Assembly: GCA_963795825.1 (NCBI GenBank)
Contig: CAWCIW010000001.1
Coordinates: 186,001 to 250,000 of the forward strand
From: BOG-908 sp963795825
GTDB taxonomy: Bacteria > Pseudomonadota > Alphaproteobacteria > Acetobacterales > Acetobacteraceae
Direction: 5' to 3'
Length of the DNA: 64,000 bases
Under the pieces are notes generated by a model. That model was not told the DNA's origin. It worked only from the letters and a program-made list of their open reading frames with translations, and searched no databases. The stretch's first letter is position 1; each line of letters starts with the position of its first letter. The translations under genes were made by a program, and so were the position numbers. This document shows, piece after piece, positions 63,969 through 64,000 of the stretch.

Positions 63969-64000
63969 CGCAACCCCCTTCGCCCGCCGCGCGGACATCA

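Overview
The window comes from a GC-rich alphaproteobacterium, most likely an Acetobacteraceae member or close relative. This rests on gene content: a hopanoid cluster (hpnA-B-C-D-E, shc, hpnG), the rimP-nusA-ylxR-infB-rbfA block, nfuA with tsaB-rimI, thrB-rnhA, and two secreted sedolisin (S53) proteases, a family that typically works in acid. No 16S gene is present, so the assignment is inference. TTG and GTG starts are frequent.

Layout. 0-8.9 kb: DUF3108 protein (cut by the window edge), an MFS exporter coupled to a dienelactone hydrolase, icd, two small membrane proteins, a cation/proton antiporter, a DHFR-like reductase and an outer-membrane protein. 9-17.6 kb: S53 protease, rimI-tsaB, rutE, nfuA, a secreted carboxylesterase, an unrecognised two-helix membrane protein with a short Pro-rich partner, and a hypothetical gene. 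17.6-26.8 kb: a MarR regulator and the hopanoid genes. 26.9-35.3 kb: pabC, pabB, sco1 and a periplasmic copper chaperone, then a second S53 protease next to a large secreted repeat protein. 35.3-41.7 kb: an MHYT-GGDEF-EAL protein, radA, a PEP-CTERM protein, and VOC and NMCC_0638-like proteins. 41.7-45.2 kb: the selenocysteine cassette selC-selB-selA. 45.3-51.5 kb: translation and transcription factors. 51.7-58.7 kb: a propeller fragment, a CNT nucleoside transporter, a chemoreceptor-like protein, an acyltransferase and selD. 58.9-64 kb: DUF2244/nth, thrB-rnhA, an ATP-dependent DNA ligase and small hypothetical genes.

The most striking feature is a family of AT-rich palindromic elements: 17 complete (about 125-190 bp) and 9 single arms, found in many intergenic gaps. 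Each arm holds a hairpin whose stem changes in a compensating way between copies (GTCC/GGAC, CTTC/GAAG, GTTC/GAAC). Complete elements pair two inverted arms around a GC-rich centre. They lie tight against genes, several genes end inside them, and they interrupt the hopanoid cluster three times.

From about 27 to 55 kb many genes, including the core genes nusA, infB and radA, carry single-base frameshifts, and one more is seen at 63.5 kb. Because core genes are hit, these are most likely base-calling or assembly errors rather than biology. Affected genes are given as full spans with the breakpoints noted.
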